Origin: a virus
Length of the DNA: 64,000 nt
Virus record (IMG/VR): IMGVR_UViG_3300046821_000076
Coordinates: 1-64,000 of that record
Strand: one strand, 5' to 3'
The translations under genes and the position numbers were made by a program. Every line of letters starts with the position of its first letter. The first letter of the stretch is position 1. The notes under the pieces were generated by a model. That model made no database searches. It saw only the letters and a list, made by a program, of their open reading frames with translations, and had not been told where the DNA came from. Shown here piece after piece: positions 1-9,080 of this stretch.

Positions 1-45
1 GCCAAGTTGCTTGAGCGACATTTCAATAATTCTGCTGACCAGCAT
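1..45 (-). CDS. Start of a leftward gene cut by the window edge
   Basis: Reading leftward, an ATG at 45 opens a frame that stays open to the window edge (15 codons, beginning MLVSRIIEMSLK). A GGAG ribosome site lies at 52-55. An in-frame ATG at 57 overlaps that site and is the less likely start. The gene lies just beyond the terminator at 58-81, so it probably has its own transcription signal or relies on read-through. The product cannot be named from 15 residues. Confidence 0.4.
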   Translation of the reverse strand, partial: MLVSRIIEMSLKQLG

Positions 46-57
46 GTGATTCTCCAT

Positions 58-81
58 AAAAAAACCGCCCTTTCGGACGGT
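58..81 (-). terminator. Rho-independent terminator of the tail gene cluster
   Basis: On the minus strand a 7-bp stem (ACCGTCC / GGGCGGT, one G-T pair) with a GAAA loop is followed by at least six T. It lies just past the stop of the leftward gene at 98-430 and so would end the tail transcript. Confidence 0.8.
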
Positions 82-97
82 TCATGTTTAATTTGGT

Positions 98-430
98 TTA
101 TAGGGTTTCTTCCACCACGCTCAAACCGAGCTCAGCCAGTACAGCTTGCCAATTCTCTCGGGCATCACCATCAAGCACTAATCGTTCATACAGAAACTCA
201 AGCGCAGGTTGTAACTCGGTAGGGACTACCTGCTGTCGTAACCCAGCATCACTGAACACTGCATAATCTTCGGGCTTCCACCACGAATGACAGCCCCAAT
301 ATATTGCACCGTTGCTGTCAATTAACTCTACAGATAGATTGTTATCACCACAGCCATAAGCTCCAGCAATCTGGTTAATCGCATCTTTGTGAGCATCAGG
401 GACGATGTTTACTACAGATAATTTAAACAC
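98..430 (-). CDS. Small tail-cluster protein, function unknown
   Basis: A 110-residue protein with no family I recognise. It is acidic and rich in Trp and Leu, with a helical C-terminal half. The start is a GTG at 430 that overlaps the stop of the upstream tail protein gene (stop at 423-425), which suggests translational coupling. Being the last gene before the terminator of a tail operon, it could be a fibre assembly chaperone or a small accessory tail protein; this rests only on position. Its codon use is less AT-rich than that of its neighbours. Confidence 0.65.
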   Translation of the reverse strand: MFKLSVVNIVPDAHKDAINQIAGAYGCGDNNLSVELIDSNGAIYWGCHSWWKPEDYAVFSDAGLRQQVVPTELQPALEFLYERLVLDGDARENWQAVLAELGLSVVEETL

Positions 431-2039
431 TGAGCGTGACCCCTATTCGTTTAGCTAGTTCTTTTTCAATAGCTAATGTTTCACTGTCTGAAGTTAATTT
501 ACCAATGCCGATTAAGCTGTATAGATGACCGTTGAACGGCAGGTATGTGCCGCCTCGTCTGCCGATGTAGAGTGGGTAGTTGCCGTAGTTGCCTATTGAT
601 GCAGCACTTGAATTGGCAGATCCTGCGGTATTTACACCATCAAATCTACCCATAATCGCTCCAAGATAGTTGGTTGCTGATGTAGTGAGTTTCAATGAAA
701 TAACATTAGAAATTGGTGCTGTGTACGTTGAATAGTCTACTGCATTGAGTGTTGAGCCGCGAACACCAACACCATAAGAGTTTCCTGTTCGGGGGGCTTG
801 TATGTTAAATGTGCCAACATTTGCTATAGATGCGCTTAATTCAACAAGAACTGATGGCGCAGCATCACTCAACCTACGCACCCCAGTAAACAAGCTCACC
901 TTGTCTGTAGCAGTGAAGTCAATATTATTCGTCTGTAGGAAGTCGTCAACACCATCAAATGCTAGGTAGTTTTGATCTGTGCGGTAGCCTGTGATTTCTT
1001 TAATACTTACATCGTCAAAAGTTAAGCTACCAGTAGGTGCTACATTACTGTGTTGGAACATAAACCTAGATGATACTTCTGTAGGTTTAAATATCAGTTT
1101 ATACTTTCCTGCTGTAGTGATAGTCACACTTGCGTAGTTTGTTATTGTGCTAGCGGGGCGAATAATTGCTGCTAATACAACATTTGTTGTATTACCTATA
1201 ACAGTAAAAGTAAGTTCATACGTTTTAGAAGTGTCTAGGGAAATAGGCTTTGTTACACCACCAAATTGAGCAGAAGAAGCCATAACAAATGAGCCATCTA
1301 TAGTTTGTAGTGTAGCATTCGTTGTTATCCAACCGTCAGTTCCATTTGATGTGTCTCCATTAACAACCAGCTCATTACCAAGTATAGGTGTCTGCTGCAA
1401 GATAGGTCTTGCTGCTGATGTGGTTTGGTATGCGTGGTTGCCTTTTAATTCATCAACTGAAATAGAGTCTAAAGTAAGCGTAGATGCCCCATTAATTATA
1501 AAATATATTGACGCAGAGTTTTTAAATATCTCAGCGTTATTGGAAGTTACATCGAACTCTCCAGCAGGCACATTTACCGCGCCATTAGCGTCACCGCTAT
1601 TGCGTAACGTCCATGAAACACCGCACCGACCTTTTAATCTAATACGTACAACTTTACTTATCAACCCACTCAAGTTTCTATAGCATCCACCTGAACCGTT
1701 TACTGTAAATGAATTTTTAGATTTTGCTGTAACGCTTGCTGTACTAGACCAACCAATAGTGAAATCTAACGTAGCAGTATTTAGGTAGTTAGCACCTAAA
1801 GCTAAACCTTTACTCTTATCCAGTACCAACCCCACTGGTTGCCCCACAGCCGTCACAGGAGTAGTACCTGCTGCATCCTGATACATCGTGCTTAGATCGT
1901 TTGGGTCGTAGAAGAAGCCTTGTTCGTTATTACGAAATATCCCTCTGATTAAGGCTGTTAAACCTCTAGCACCAGTACCAAGCATAGGAATTCCACCCAT
2001 ACCTCTAATACCTCTACCTACCCACATTGCATTACGCAT
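423..2039 (-). CDS. Tail fibre/appendage protein with carbohydrate-binding-like domains
   Basis: About 538 residues. The start at 2039 is preferred over an upstream in-frame ATG at 2066 because it has AAGG eight bases upstream. The N-terminus carries a Gly-rich stretch and then the motif FYDPNDLSTMYQDAAGTTPV, common in phage tail proteins just before sugar-binding or LamG-like modules. The rest is beta-rich, with two repeats of a 'thing-LTLDSISVDELKG' type (TLTLDSISVDEL, SLTFDDVSIKEI) typical of carbohydrate-binding folds. The C-terminus includes GRRGGTYLPFNGHLYSLIG, the usual ending of concanavalin-like domains. It probably forms part of the receptor-binding apparatus. The exact family is inferred, not established. 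Confidence 0.75.
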   Translation of the reverse strand: MRNAMWVGRGIRGMGGIPMLGTGARGLTALIRGIFRNNEQGFFYDPNDLSTMYQDAAGTTPVTAVGQPVGLVLDKSKGLALGANYLNTATLDFTIGWSSTASVTAKSKNSFTVNGSGGCYRNLSGLISKVVRIRLKGRCGVSWTLRNSGDANGAVNVPAGEFDVTSNNAEIFKNSASIYFIINGASTLTLDSISVDELKGNHAYQTTSAARPILQQTPILGNELVVNGDTSNGTDGWITTNATLQTIDGSFVMASSAQFGGVTKPISLDTSKTYELTFTVIGNTTNVVLAAIIRPASTITNYASVTITTAGKYKLIFKPTEVSSRFMFQHSNVAPTGSLTFDDVSIKEITGYRTDQNYLAFDGVDDFLQTNNIDFTATDKVSLFTGVRRLSDAAPSVLVELSASIANVGTFNIQAPRTGNSYGVGVRGSTLNAVDYSTYTAPISNVISLKLTTSATNYLGAIMGRFDGVNTAGSANSSAASIGNYGNYPLYIGRRGGTYLPFNGHLYSLIGIGKLTSDSETLAIEKELAKRIGVTLSV

Positions 2040-2088
2040 GTTTAATACCTTAGTTATATAAAACATGTAGAATAATAACAGATAAAGT

Positions 2089-2116
2089 AAAGCCCCTGTA
2101 TGGGGCTTTTTATTTT
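2089..2116. terminator. Bidirectional hairpin terminator
   Basis: An 8-bp perfect stem, AAAGCCCC (2089-2096) and GGGGCTTT (2102-2109), has T-rich tails on both strands. It lies between the end of the leftward gene at 2142 and the start of the next leftward gene at 2039, so it would reduce transcription into the fibre gene. Confidence 0.7.
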
Positions 2117-2141
2117 GATGTGCAACGAGATAATTAACCTA

Positions 2142-2399
2142 TCACGGTGTAAGTAATCTACCCAAAGCAACTGGCTGTAATATGTAGATACCGCTCGGAA
2201 GATTAGTACTAGAATGTAGTGAGAGATTAGCACCACCCGGAGTATGTCTAATCTTTATGATACTTGATGTGCCAAATTCCGCGTTACTAGCTTGTATTTG
2301 CATATCCCCTGTAATAGCTACAGCAGCGTTTGCATCCTCATCAAATAACTCTAAAGGGTATTCAAAATCAGCACCTGTTTTAAAATATTGTTCAGCCAT
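2142..2399 (-). CDS. Small baseplate/tail protein (BppU-like N-terminal pattern)
   Basis: 85 residues. The ATG at 2399 is preferred over the GTG at 2408 because AGGTGA lies just upstream. The pattern 'DFEYPLELFDEDANAAVAITGDMQIQ' (shown here as FEYPLELFDED and AVAITGDM) resembles the start of BppU/DUF2479-type baseplate domains, in which a polarised N-terminal beta sheet precedes a fibre. The protein ends soon after that domain, so it may act as a stand-alone plug or adaptor. The assignment rests on pattern resemblance and on its position in a tail cluster. Confidence 0.6.
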   Translation of the reverse strand: MAEQYFKTGADFEYPLELFDEDANAAVAITGDMQIQASNAEFGTSSIIKIRHTPGGANLSLHSSTNLPSGIYILQPVALGRLLTP

Positions 2400-2437
2400 C
2401 TGTATCACCTATATCTGTGTAATGTGTAGAGTTCTCT

Positions 2438-3130
2438 TTACTGAGGTAAAAAACTACAATCAACCACAGTGAACTCATAAGTATTTAATGTACTATCTGT
2501 AAGACTGGTAGTTGTTGCAGGGGTGTCTGCAGCATTTGTTGTTGTATATGCAGTTTTAAAATCTACTCTAGCATATCCATTACTTAACGCAGTAAAAAAT
2601 AGACATCGTTGATAAAAATTAGGGGACTGGAGTCCACTGCACTGTAACTGCCTAGATACACAAAAACCCACTCTTTTACCATAATTTTTTTCTAATATAT
2701 TTACTACAGTATTACTATCAATTTGAGCACTACTGAGAGTGCCTTTAATATGGTCTAATACTTTAAAGGGTAGGAATGTACTGTCATAAACCAGTTCACT
2801 ATTTGCATTCCATACCCTAAATCCATATTCCATGTTTGAGGGGGTAGGAATAAAACCAAAGACATGTATGTTACATGCTCGATTTACTTTTACAGTTTTC
2901 TTAAAACCGCCTATAGTAGTATATGAATCTAAGAATGGGGTAGCACGTGTAGAGTCAAACATTAGCGGTTCGATAACATACCATTTAAAGTCTTCAATCT
3001 CTACTTCTGCCCAACCAGCAGTTAAATCGGTAATATAGATGGTGCTTATATATCCAATATTTCTATAATTAGAATCTATTTGCACGCTGCCTTGGGTATT
3101 CCAAATTTTAATACCATATTCGTCTGTCAT
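2438..3130 (-). CDS. Tail protein with repeated YGIKxW motif
   Basis: 230 residues. It begins YGIKIWNTQGSVQIDSN and carries a second copy of the same element (YGFRVWNANSELVYDS) near residue 100. The element is a short beta-hairpin signature seen in phage tail/fibre proteins of unknown fold. The next gene (3130-3552) starts with the same element, and the 532-residue tail-tip protein ends with a related one. The stop of the neighbour and this ATG overlap at 3130. The role is most likely a distal tail or fibre component. Confidence 0.65.
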   Translation of the reverse strand: MTDEYGIKIWNTQGSVQIDSNYRNIGYISTIYITDLTAGWAEVEIEDFKWYVIEPLMFDSTRATPFLDSYTTIGGFKKTVKVNRACNIHVFGFIPTPSNMEYGFRVWNANSELVYDSTFLPFKVLDHIKGTLSSAQIDSNTVVNILEKNYGKRVGFCVSRQLQCSGLQSPNFYQRCLFFTALSNGYARVDFKTAYTTTNAADTPATTTSLTDSTLNTYEFTVVDCSFLPQ

Positions 3131-3552
3131 TAGTAAATACCTACCATTACTGTTACCGGAACATTGTTATATCTTGAGTAAATATCAGCCTGAGACCACC
3201 CAGGGGAGAATATGGTATAAAGAATCCACATCTTAGTAGGGCTTAACATTGTCCAATGTACTGCTTGACGTATTCCTGCCATCTGCTGTGTACCTGATGC
3301 AGTATACTTACCATTATGGTCATGGTACATAACATAAGGAGTACCTTGTAAGAAGGCATCCGATTCAACTACTAGATGGCGCGTAGCATTATTAAAATTG
3401 TTAAGTGACATATTGGGCCAGTTAGGTCCAGTAGATACATCATTCGGAAAAGCTATAGTACCTGACCAAATAATACTAGTGATCTTATCAGAAGAATCTA
3501 GGAGCAACTTATTATTTGCATCCCAGACTTTAATACCGTAAATATCTGCCAT
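3130..3552 (-). CDS. Tail protein, paralogue of the downstream gene at its N-terminus
   Basis: 140 residues, starting YGIKVWDANNKLLLDSSD. It is aligned by eye with the start of the adjacent 230-residue protein. The remainder is beta-rich and Trp-rich, with no catalytic motif. It overlaps the genes on both sides by one base, an arrangement expected of a translationally coupled tail operon. Function beyond 'tail component' cannot be read from sequence. Confidence 0.65.
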   Translation of the reverse strand: MADIYGIKVWDANNKLLLDSSDKITSIIWSGTIAFPNDVSTGPNWPNMSLNNFNNATRHLVVESDAFLQGTPYVMYHDHNGKYTASGTQQMAGIRQAVHWTMLSPTKMWILYTIFSPGWSQADIYSRYNNVPVTVMVGIY

Positions 3553-5150
3553 TAGTTCAGCTTACCTATTTTAACCCTTAATTTATTACTAGCATCGTAG
3601 ATCGTAATACCAGTACCTCGTTGCTCAATACGAGCACCCCCTGCAGTGCCTGTAGTGAATGTACCAAAGTTACCTGTAATAGCACTTAACTCATTAACAT
3701 TCATTTTATCTACAGTAATGGAACCTGCACCTATACGATCTGCATTGATTATACCTGCAGTGATCTTAGCAGCATCAATGTTAGCGATCTTAGCGTTAGT
3801 GATAGCAGCATCAGCAATGTGAGCAGTACCAATAGTTGCATTAGCAATGATAGCTGAATTAATCCAAGTACCTGCAGGAAAATCAACACCATCAATATTA
3901 GTAGGTACAGTAGTGACTACAAAAGGTTTTACTGCATCTGTTGGTTTACCAATATAAAAAGTATCTGCATTAACACCAAAAGCTGATTTAACGACTCCAT
4001 TCTCTAATTCAGAGATTAAACCATATCCTGCAACTACTCCATTAAGGTCTACACTTACAGTACTCAATGCTTTAATGGATGACAGTCCTGCTTGGATTTC
4101 ATTAGTGATATCTAACTGTGCAATGTTGTCGTTAACAATAGCAAGCAATTCATCCGACTTACTTACCAATGCAGTATTTAAATTAGCATACGAAACATAA
4201 TCAGTAAGAATGGTAGCAATAGTTCCATCTACTTGAGCGCTGTACGTATTTAACGCTGTAGTGATGGCTTCATCAGTCCCCGCAATTGTACTGTAGTCTT
4301 GAAGGATGCCTGCTACAGCAGTCTCTGTGCTTGTTTTAATAGCAAGTACTTGTGTGGCTATAGCTTCTTGCCCTTCATAACGTAGTTGAGCTTCTGTTGT
4401 AATACCGTCTTCTAATTCCTGGAATAAACTGGTACGTATAGCAGCTTCCTCTGCAATTTTACCTATCTGCTCAGAAATTAAATCATTGAACGTAAGCGTT
4501 AATTGATCAAAGGTTTCACCATTCTGTTCTGCTAAAGCAATAGCATCTGCATATTGTTTTGCTTTAAGTGTTTCATGCGCTAAACGTAAATCACTTAAAC
4601 TAGTAGACGTACCACTAAGAGCTGCACCTAGATCACGTATTAACGGACTATCTGTTAATGCTCCGATAATATTACTAATATACTGATTACCTGTAGATAG
4701 GCTTTCAAGAACACTATCGGAAACATCAGCTACCAATTCACCTTTATACTCAGCACTTTTGATCTGATCGCTTAACTTTGTAATTTCTTTACGTAGCAAG
4801 TAATCCCAGTAAGATGCCTGAGCTAATATATTCCATCCAGTAAAATTTACTTCATCAGTATCCATAGTGAATTCATTTGAATCCATAGTGATATCTTGAA
4901 GCATCTGCTCATATCTCCGTACCCGTGTAAGTAACGCTTGGTACTGAGTATTTAGATCAGCTTCTGAATCCCTAACCTGGTCTAACAAAGCATTCGTATT
5001 GCTAGAATAACTAGCTAAGTGCATTTCCCAAGCAAGCATCAAATCTTGAGGTACATATATTGGTCTCAAAGTTTCTGCTAGTAATTCGGACGAAGTCTTA
5101 TTACTATTGTCACCCTCTTCTGATGGGTACTTTGAAGTGTAATCAGACAT
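3552..5150 (-). CDS. Central tail-tip/fibre protein (phage tail protein J C-terminal type)
   Basis: 532 residues. Residues from about 60 to 330 are helical and coiled-coil rich. The segment VNADTFYIGK ... PFVVTT ... VDFPAGTWINSAII followed by ANATIGTAHIADAAITNAKI is the characteristic ending of tail-tip J and related central fibre proteins. The last 20 residues repeat the GI(T/K)xxDAxNKL element found in the next two genes. A GGAG ribosome site precedes the ATG at 5150. As the first gene of the leftward operon it faces the thyX operon across a short divergent gap. Confidence 0.75.
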   Translation of the reverse strand: MSDYTSKYPSEEGDNSNKTSSELLAETLRPIYVPQDLMLAWEMHLASYSSNTNALLDQVRDSEADLNTQYQALLTRVRRYEQMLQDITMDSNEFTMDTDEVNFTGWNILAQASYWDYLLRKEITKLSDQIKSAEYKGELVADVSDSVLESLSTGNQYISNIIGALTDSPLIRDLGAALSGTSTSLSDLRLAHETLKAKQYADAIALAEQNGETFDQLTLTFNDLISEQIGKIAEEAAIRTSLFQELEDGITTEAQLRYEGQEAIATQVLAIKTSTETAVAGILQDYSTIAGTDEAITTALNTYSAQVDGTIATILTDYVSYANLNTALVSKSDELLAIVNDNIAQLDITNEIQAGLSSIKALSTVSVDLNGVVAGYGLISELENGVVKSAFGVNADTFYIGKPTDAVKPFVVTTVPTNIDGVDFPAGTWINSAIIANATIGTAHIADAAITNAKIANIDAAKITAGIINADRIGAGSITVDKMNVNELSAITGNFGTFTTGTAGGARIEQRGTGITIYDASNKLRVKIGKLN

Positions 5151-5190
5151 TCGAGTCTCCTATTAAATTTAGCTAAGTATAGAATATTTT

Positions 5191-5205
5191 GGTCGCTTTG
5201 CGACC
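5191..5205. promoter_or_regulatory. TTT-triloop hairpin in a divergent gap
   Basis: GGTCGC TTT GCGACC is a perfect 6-bp stem with a three-base loop, between two divergent genes (starts at 5150 and 5237). A terminator has no purpose in such a place. The geometry (short perfect stem, 3-base loop) matches that of N4 virion RNA polymerase promoters, but an operator is equally possible. See the triloop finding for the other copies. Confidence 0.5.
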
Positions 5206-5236
5206 TAGTTTGATGAGTACGTACGAGGATTATTAT

Positions 5237-5998
5237 ATGAACGACATCCGTGTAAAATACATTACACATGCAGGGACAGATAAACTTGTTGCAGACGTTG
5301 CTAGAGTATCGTTTGCCAACACGCAATTTGACCCACTGACCGAAGCGTCTCAAAAGGATGTGGGATTAATTAACTATCTAGCACGAGGACTTAAAACATC
5401 AGAATATGATGATATGCTAACTAGCTTGCAAGAAGCTACAGACCGTACTCTAGTAGCTAAGCTTTACGATCAAATCCGTAATACTGCTACACACTTCACC
5501 CCCTTCTGTCATACAGCTATCACAGTGCAGTGTACTGCTCCATTACCTATCAGAACACAAGCTTTTAAGCATAAGGTTGGCTTCGTTGAGAACGAAGAAT
5601 CAAGACGCTACATCACAACCACTCCTGAACTTTACTTGCCTGAAAGCATTCGTGCTAAAGCAGTAGATGTTAAGCAAGGTAGTGCAGGTAAGCATCCAAA
5701 TTCTAGGTATTGGCTTAATGTTTATACCAGACAATGTGAAGAAGCTATCGCACTATATGAAGAAATGATTGCAAACCAAGTATGTCCTGAACAGGCTCGA
5801 TTAGTACTGCCTCAAGGCTGTATGGTGAACTGGGTATGGACAGGTAATGTAATGTCTTTTGCAAATATGTTTAACAAACGTATTGACCCTCACGCACAAA
5901 AAGAAGTACAAGACTTAGCCTTAGCTATTCAAGAAGTAGTAGAACCTTTATTCCCTATTTCATGGAAAGCATTAACTAGAAAAGACTTAGGTGCATAA
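5237..5998 (+). CDS. thyX: FAD-dependent thymidylate synthase ThyX
   Basis: 253 residues. ThyX makes dTMP from dUMP with methylene-tetrahydrofolate and FAD/NADPH. The signature is present in a variant form at residues 111-125 (KHKVGFVENEESRRY) in place of the usual RHRxxSxNExSxRY. The C-terminal block has LPQGCMVNWVWTGN and FANMFNKRIDPHAQ, matching the ThyX substrate-binding end. The start at 5237 has GAGGAT seven bases upstream; the in-frame start at 5189 has no ribosome site. Its stop overlaps the nrdA ATG (TAATG), so thyX, nrdA and nrdB form one dNTP-supply operon. Confidence 0.93.
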   Translation: MNDIRVKYITHAGTDKLVADVARVSFANTQFDPLTEASQKDVGLINYLARGLKTSEYDDMLTSLQEATDRTLVAKLYDQIRNTATHFTPFCHTAITVQCTAPLPIRTQAFKHKVGFVENEESRRYITTTPELYLPESIRAKAVDVKQGSAGKHPNSRYWLNVYTRQCEEAIALYEEMIANQVCPEQARLVLPQGCMVNWVWTGNVMSFANMFNKRIDPHAQKEVQDLALAIQEVVEPLFPISWKALTRKDLGA

Positions 5999-7971
5999 TG
6001 ATACGTCCCCAATTAAACATCCCTCTAGATAAACCATTACTCTCAGAACACATTAACTATGATGCAGATAAGCACATGGTTGAAGCAGGTAAAGTAACAG
6101 TCATTGACCGTTACCTTATTGAAGGTGAGACTTCTCCTCAACATGCTTACATGCGCTGTGCTACAGCGTTTGCTTCAGATAAGCAACATGCTTTACGTAT
6201 GTACTCTTATATGCATCGTCAATGGTTTGGTCCTGCTTCCCCGGTACTAGCTAACGCTCCAGTACGTATTAAATTCTTTGAAGATTTTGAACGTAACTTC
6301 TCGCATGAAGCCTACGTATCTGTATACGGACCATTACCTATTTCTTGCTATACAGGTTATGTGCCTGACAGTCGTGTAGGTATTGCTGACCATTACCAAG
6401 AAATGTTATGGATTGCCTCTAACGGAGGAGGTTACGCATCTGACTGGTCTCCATTACGTCAAGGCGGAGCTATAACGTCTACAGGAGGAGTATCAGGAGG
6501 ATTAGTACCATTCTTCCACGTAACAGACTCTCTCGTAACAGCAGCTCACCAAGGTAGTAATAGACGTGCTGTATACGGCGGTAACATTCGTTGTGACCAT
6601 CCAGAAGTGATTGAGTTTATTGAGTCACGTAAAATGTCTGGTGATCCTAACAAACGTAGCCGTAACGTATTCCAAGCACTCAAATGCTCAGATAAGTTTA
6701 TGTATGCTGTACTTCAAAATAAACCATGGGACTTAGTAGATAACAAAGGTACGGTTGTAGAAACCATCCAAGCTCGTGACCTATGGGAACTTGCTATGGA
6801 GCTTATGTTTGAAACTGGAGGTCCATTTATTGTATTTGAAGATACATGTAAACGTATGCTCCCTGAAGAACAGAAAGAGCTAGGGTTAGACTTTAACAAC
6901 GTCAATATCTGTACTGAGATCACATTGGCTAATAATGAAGAACGTACAGCAGTTTGCTGCCTGTCTTCATACAACATGCTTAAACATGATGAATGGAAAG
7001 ATAACGAACAGTTTATATTTGACTGTGTAGAGTTCTTAGATAACGTCCTTGAATACTTTATTCAGAACGCTTTGTACTCATGTACTAAAGACTTTGACTG
7101 GAGTGGTTTACGTGAAGTACTTAAAGACTTTGTAGCAGAAGATCAATTAGACGATGCTATGAAAACTTTAGTAGAGAAACGCTTTATGGGTTTACGTAAA
7201 GCAGTCTACTCAGCAAAATCAGAACGAGCTATTGGCTTAGGTTCTATGGGTTGGGACTCTTACTTTAAAACCAAGATGCTACCTTATGAATCTACTGAAG
7301 CTTTAGACATTACGTATACAGTAACTAAATGGGTTAAAGAGACTGCTGTTAAAGCAAGCTTCCATCTAGGTGCTGAACGTGGTCATGCTCCTGACATGTT
7401 CCGTAGTAAGCGTAGAAACTCTCACTTACTTGCTGATGCTCCAACAGCTACCAACAGTTTAATCTGTGGTGGTGTTACTCCTAGTCGTGAACCTCGCTTC
7501 CAGAATATCTATCCACAACAATGTACGTCTGCGACATTCCAAATGGTAGAGCCTGAATTGGCTAAGATACTCGATAAGTATAATAAAAATACTTATGAAG
7601 TCCGTAAGTCTATTGAGGATATGGATGGTTCAGTACAACACTTAGACTTCTTAGATGAATTAGAGAAGAAAGTATTCCGTACTGCTTATGAAGTAGATCA
7701 GTTATGGATTGTAGAACATGTAGCTGCTGCACAGCAGTTTGTATGTCAAGCAATCTCTACTAACTTATTCTTCCGTCCTGATGTGCCACGTAAGTATGTG
7801 AACGCTGTTCACTTCCAGATGTGGAAGAAAGGATGTAAGTCCCGCTACTATATTCGTAGTAAAGCGTTGGCTACATCTAATGCTCTAGCGAAGAAGGTAG
7901 ACTCTTCTATCATGACTATTGACTATAACCGTGCAGACATCTTCCAAGTATGTCTATCATGTGAGGGCTAA
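5998..7971 (+). CDS. nrdA: Ribonucleotide reductase, large (alpha) subunit, class I
   Basis: 657 residues. It reduces ribonucleoside diphosphates to deoxy forms with the NrdB radical subunit. The N-x-C-x-E active-site motif is N303, C305, E307. The redox pair partners are C117 (PISCYTGY) and C320/C321, and the C-terminal shuttle pair is CLSC at residues 652-655. The protein is shorter than cellular NrdA and has no recognisable N-terminal ATP-cone, so it probably lacks dATP shut-off, as is common in phage enzymes. It is coupled to thyX by a one-base overlap, and nrdB follows after three bases. Confidence 0.95.
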   Translation: MIRPQLNIPLDKPLLSEHINYDADKHMVEAGKVTVIDRYLIEGETSPQHAYMRCATAFASDKQHALRMYSYMHRQWFGPASPVLANAPVRIKFFEDFERNFSHEAYVSVYGPLPISCYTGYVPDSRVGIADHYQEMLWIASNGGGYASDWSPLRQGGAITSTGGVSGGLVPFFHVTDSLVTAAHQGSNRRAVYGGNIRCDHPEVIEFIESRKMSGDPNKRSRNVFQALKCSDKFMYAVLQNKPWDLVDNKGTVVETIQARDLWELAMELMFETGGPFIVFEDTCKRMLPEEQKELGLDFNNVNICTEITLANNEERTAVCCLSSYNMLKHDEWKDNEQFIFDCVEFLDNVLEYFIQNALYSCTKDFDWSGLREVLKDFVAEDQLDDAMKTLVEKRFMGLRKAVYSAKSERAIGLGSMGWDSYFKTKMLPYESTEALDITYTVTKWVKETAVKASFHLGAERGHAPDMFRSKRRNSHLLADAPTATNSLICGGVTPSREPRFQNIYPQQCTSATFQMVEPELAKILDKYNKNTYEVRKSIEDMDGSVQHLDFLDELEKKVFRTAYEVDQLWIVEHVAAAQQFVCQAISTNLFFRPDVPRKYVNAVHFQMWKKGCKSRYYIRSKALATSNALAKKVDSSIMTIDYNRADIFQVCLSCEG

Positions 7972-7974
7972 TGA

Positions 7975-9021
7975 ATGGCTTTTAATTTAAACCAACATGA
8001 ACATCTACGACTTACAGATACCCGTGCTTATTGGAAGCCTATGCGATACCCTGCTCTATTCGAGTTGGGTGAGACACATCGTAAGATGAACTGGACCATT
8101 AACGAAGTACGTAAACTTTCTCAAGACATTAAGGACTGGAAAGAGCTAGACGAGAAGACTAAGGCTACATATAAGTTCTTATTACTTTACTTTACTCAAG
8201 CTGACGTAGACGTAGCAGGCTCTTACTTTGAGAACTTATCTAAGTGGTACAAGCAACCTGAACAACGATACTGGTTAGCTCGTGTTATTGACCGAGAAGC
8301 TACCCACGTTCAATGTTATGACATGCTTCCTGAACAGTTTGGTATCAATAAGGAAGAGTACTGTGACATGCTTGATATTGATGTGATCTATGATCAGCGT
8401 CAGTTCATGATTGCACATGCTCAAGCAGATAGCTTTGAAGATCGTGTGTATACTTTAGTTAAGCACATCTGTGGAGAAGGTATTGGTATCTACGGTATCT
8501 TCTTAATGCTCATTAACGCTCAACGCTTTGGGCAGATGATGGCTCTAGGGCAAGAAGTAGTACAGTGGTCTGCACGTGATGAGAACCAACACGTAGAAGG
8601 TCTTACATGGCTGTTAAACCAAGAACTTCATGAGAATGCTAATCTCGTTACAGAGAAGCTAATTACAGATATTAAGTTTATGTTTGAGCTTGCTGTACAG
8701 CGTGGTATTGCATTAGCTAAACGTGCTTATCAAGAAGGTGATCTACATGATTTAACTATCAATCAGATTGCTAACTTCTTAAAGCAATTAGCAAATGCTC
8801 GTATTAATGCTATTGATATCTCAGTAGATAAAATCTTTACTGAAGTATCTGAAGAAGTATTACCTCAAGTAGGTTTACTGTTTACAGGCTCTAGCTTAGT
8901 TAACTTCTTTGAAGCAGCAAACACTAACTACGCTGTAGGTACTCTTACAGGTGATTGGGAATATCCACCAGTATTCTTTAAAACAGACTATGATACTGAA
9001 CAAGAGATTCTCAATGGTTGA
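7975..9021 (+). CDS. nrdB: Ribonucleotide reductase, small (beta) radical subunit
   Basis: 348 residues with a ferritin-like four-helix fold. Metal and radical residues are visible: D77, E108 and H111 with Y115 four residues later (EATHVQCY, the usual E-x-x-H-x-x-x-Y spacing), then CGEGIGIYG and DENQHVEG for the second metal pair. The tyrosine is retained, so a tyrosyl-radical class I enzyme is expected. It starts three bases after nrdA stops and is the last gene before the terminator at 9043. Confidence 0.95.
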   Translation: MAFNLNQHEHLRLTDTRAYWKPMRYPALFELGETHRKMNWTINEVRKLSQDIKDWKELDEKTKATYKFLLLYFTQADVDVAGSYFENLSKWYKQPEQRYWLARVIDREATHVQCYDMLPEQFGINKEEYCDMLDIDVIYDQRQFMIAHAQADSFEDRVYTLVKHICGEGIGIYGIFLMLINAQRFGQMMALGQEVVQWSARDENQHVEGLTWLLNQELHENANLVTEKLITDIKFMFELAVQRGIALAKRAYQEGDLHDLTINQIANFLKQLANARINAIDISVDKIFTEVSEEVLPQVGLLFTGSSLVNFFEAANTNYAVGTLTGDWEYPPVFFKTDYDTEQEILNG

Positions 9022-9042
9022 GGGTTGTGATCTATAACCAAG

Positions 9043-9069
9043 GCAGAGCTTAGGCTCTGCTTTTTATTT
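9043..9069 (+). terminator. Rho-independent terminator after nrdB
   Basis: GCAGAGC (9043-9049), loop TTAG and GCTCTGC (9054-9060) are followed by TTTTTATTT. It separates the nucleotide metabolism operon from the replication genes. Confidence 0.9.
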
Positions 9070-9080
9070 AAGGTGACACG

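Noticed and set aside
5189-5236. ThyX start at 5189
   Set aside because: No ribosome site; it overlaps the triloop hairpin; the extra 16 residues are not part of the ThyX fold. The ATG at 5237 has GAGGAT.
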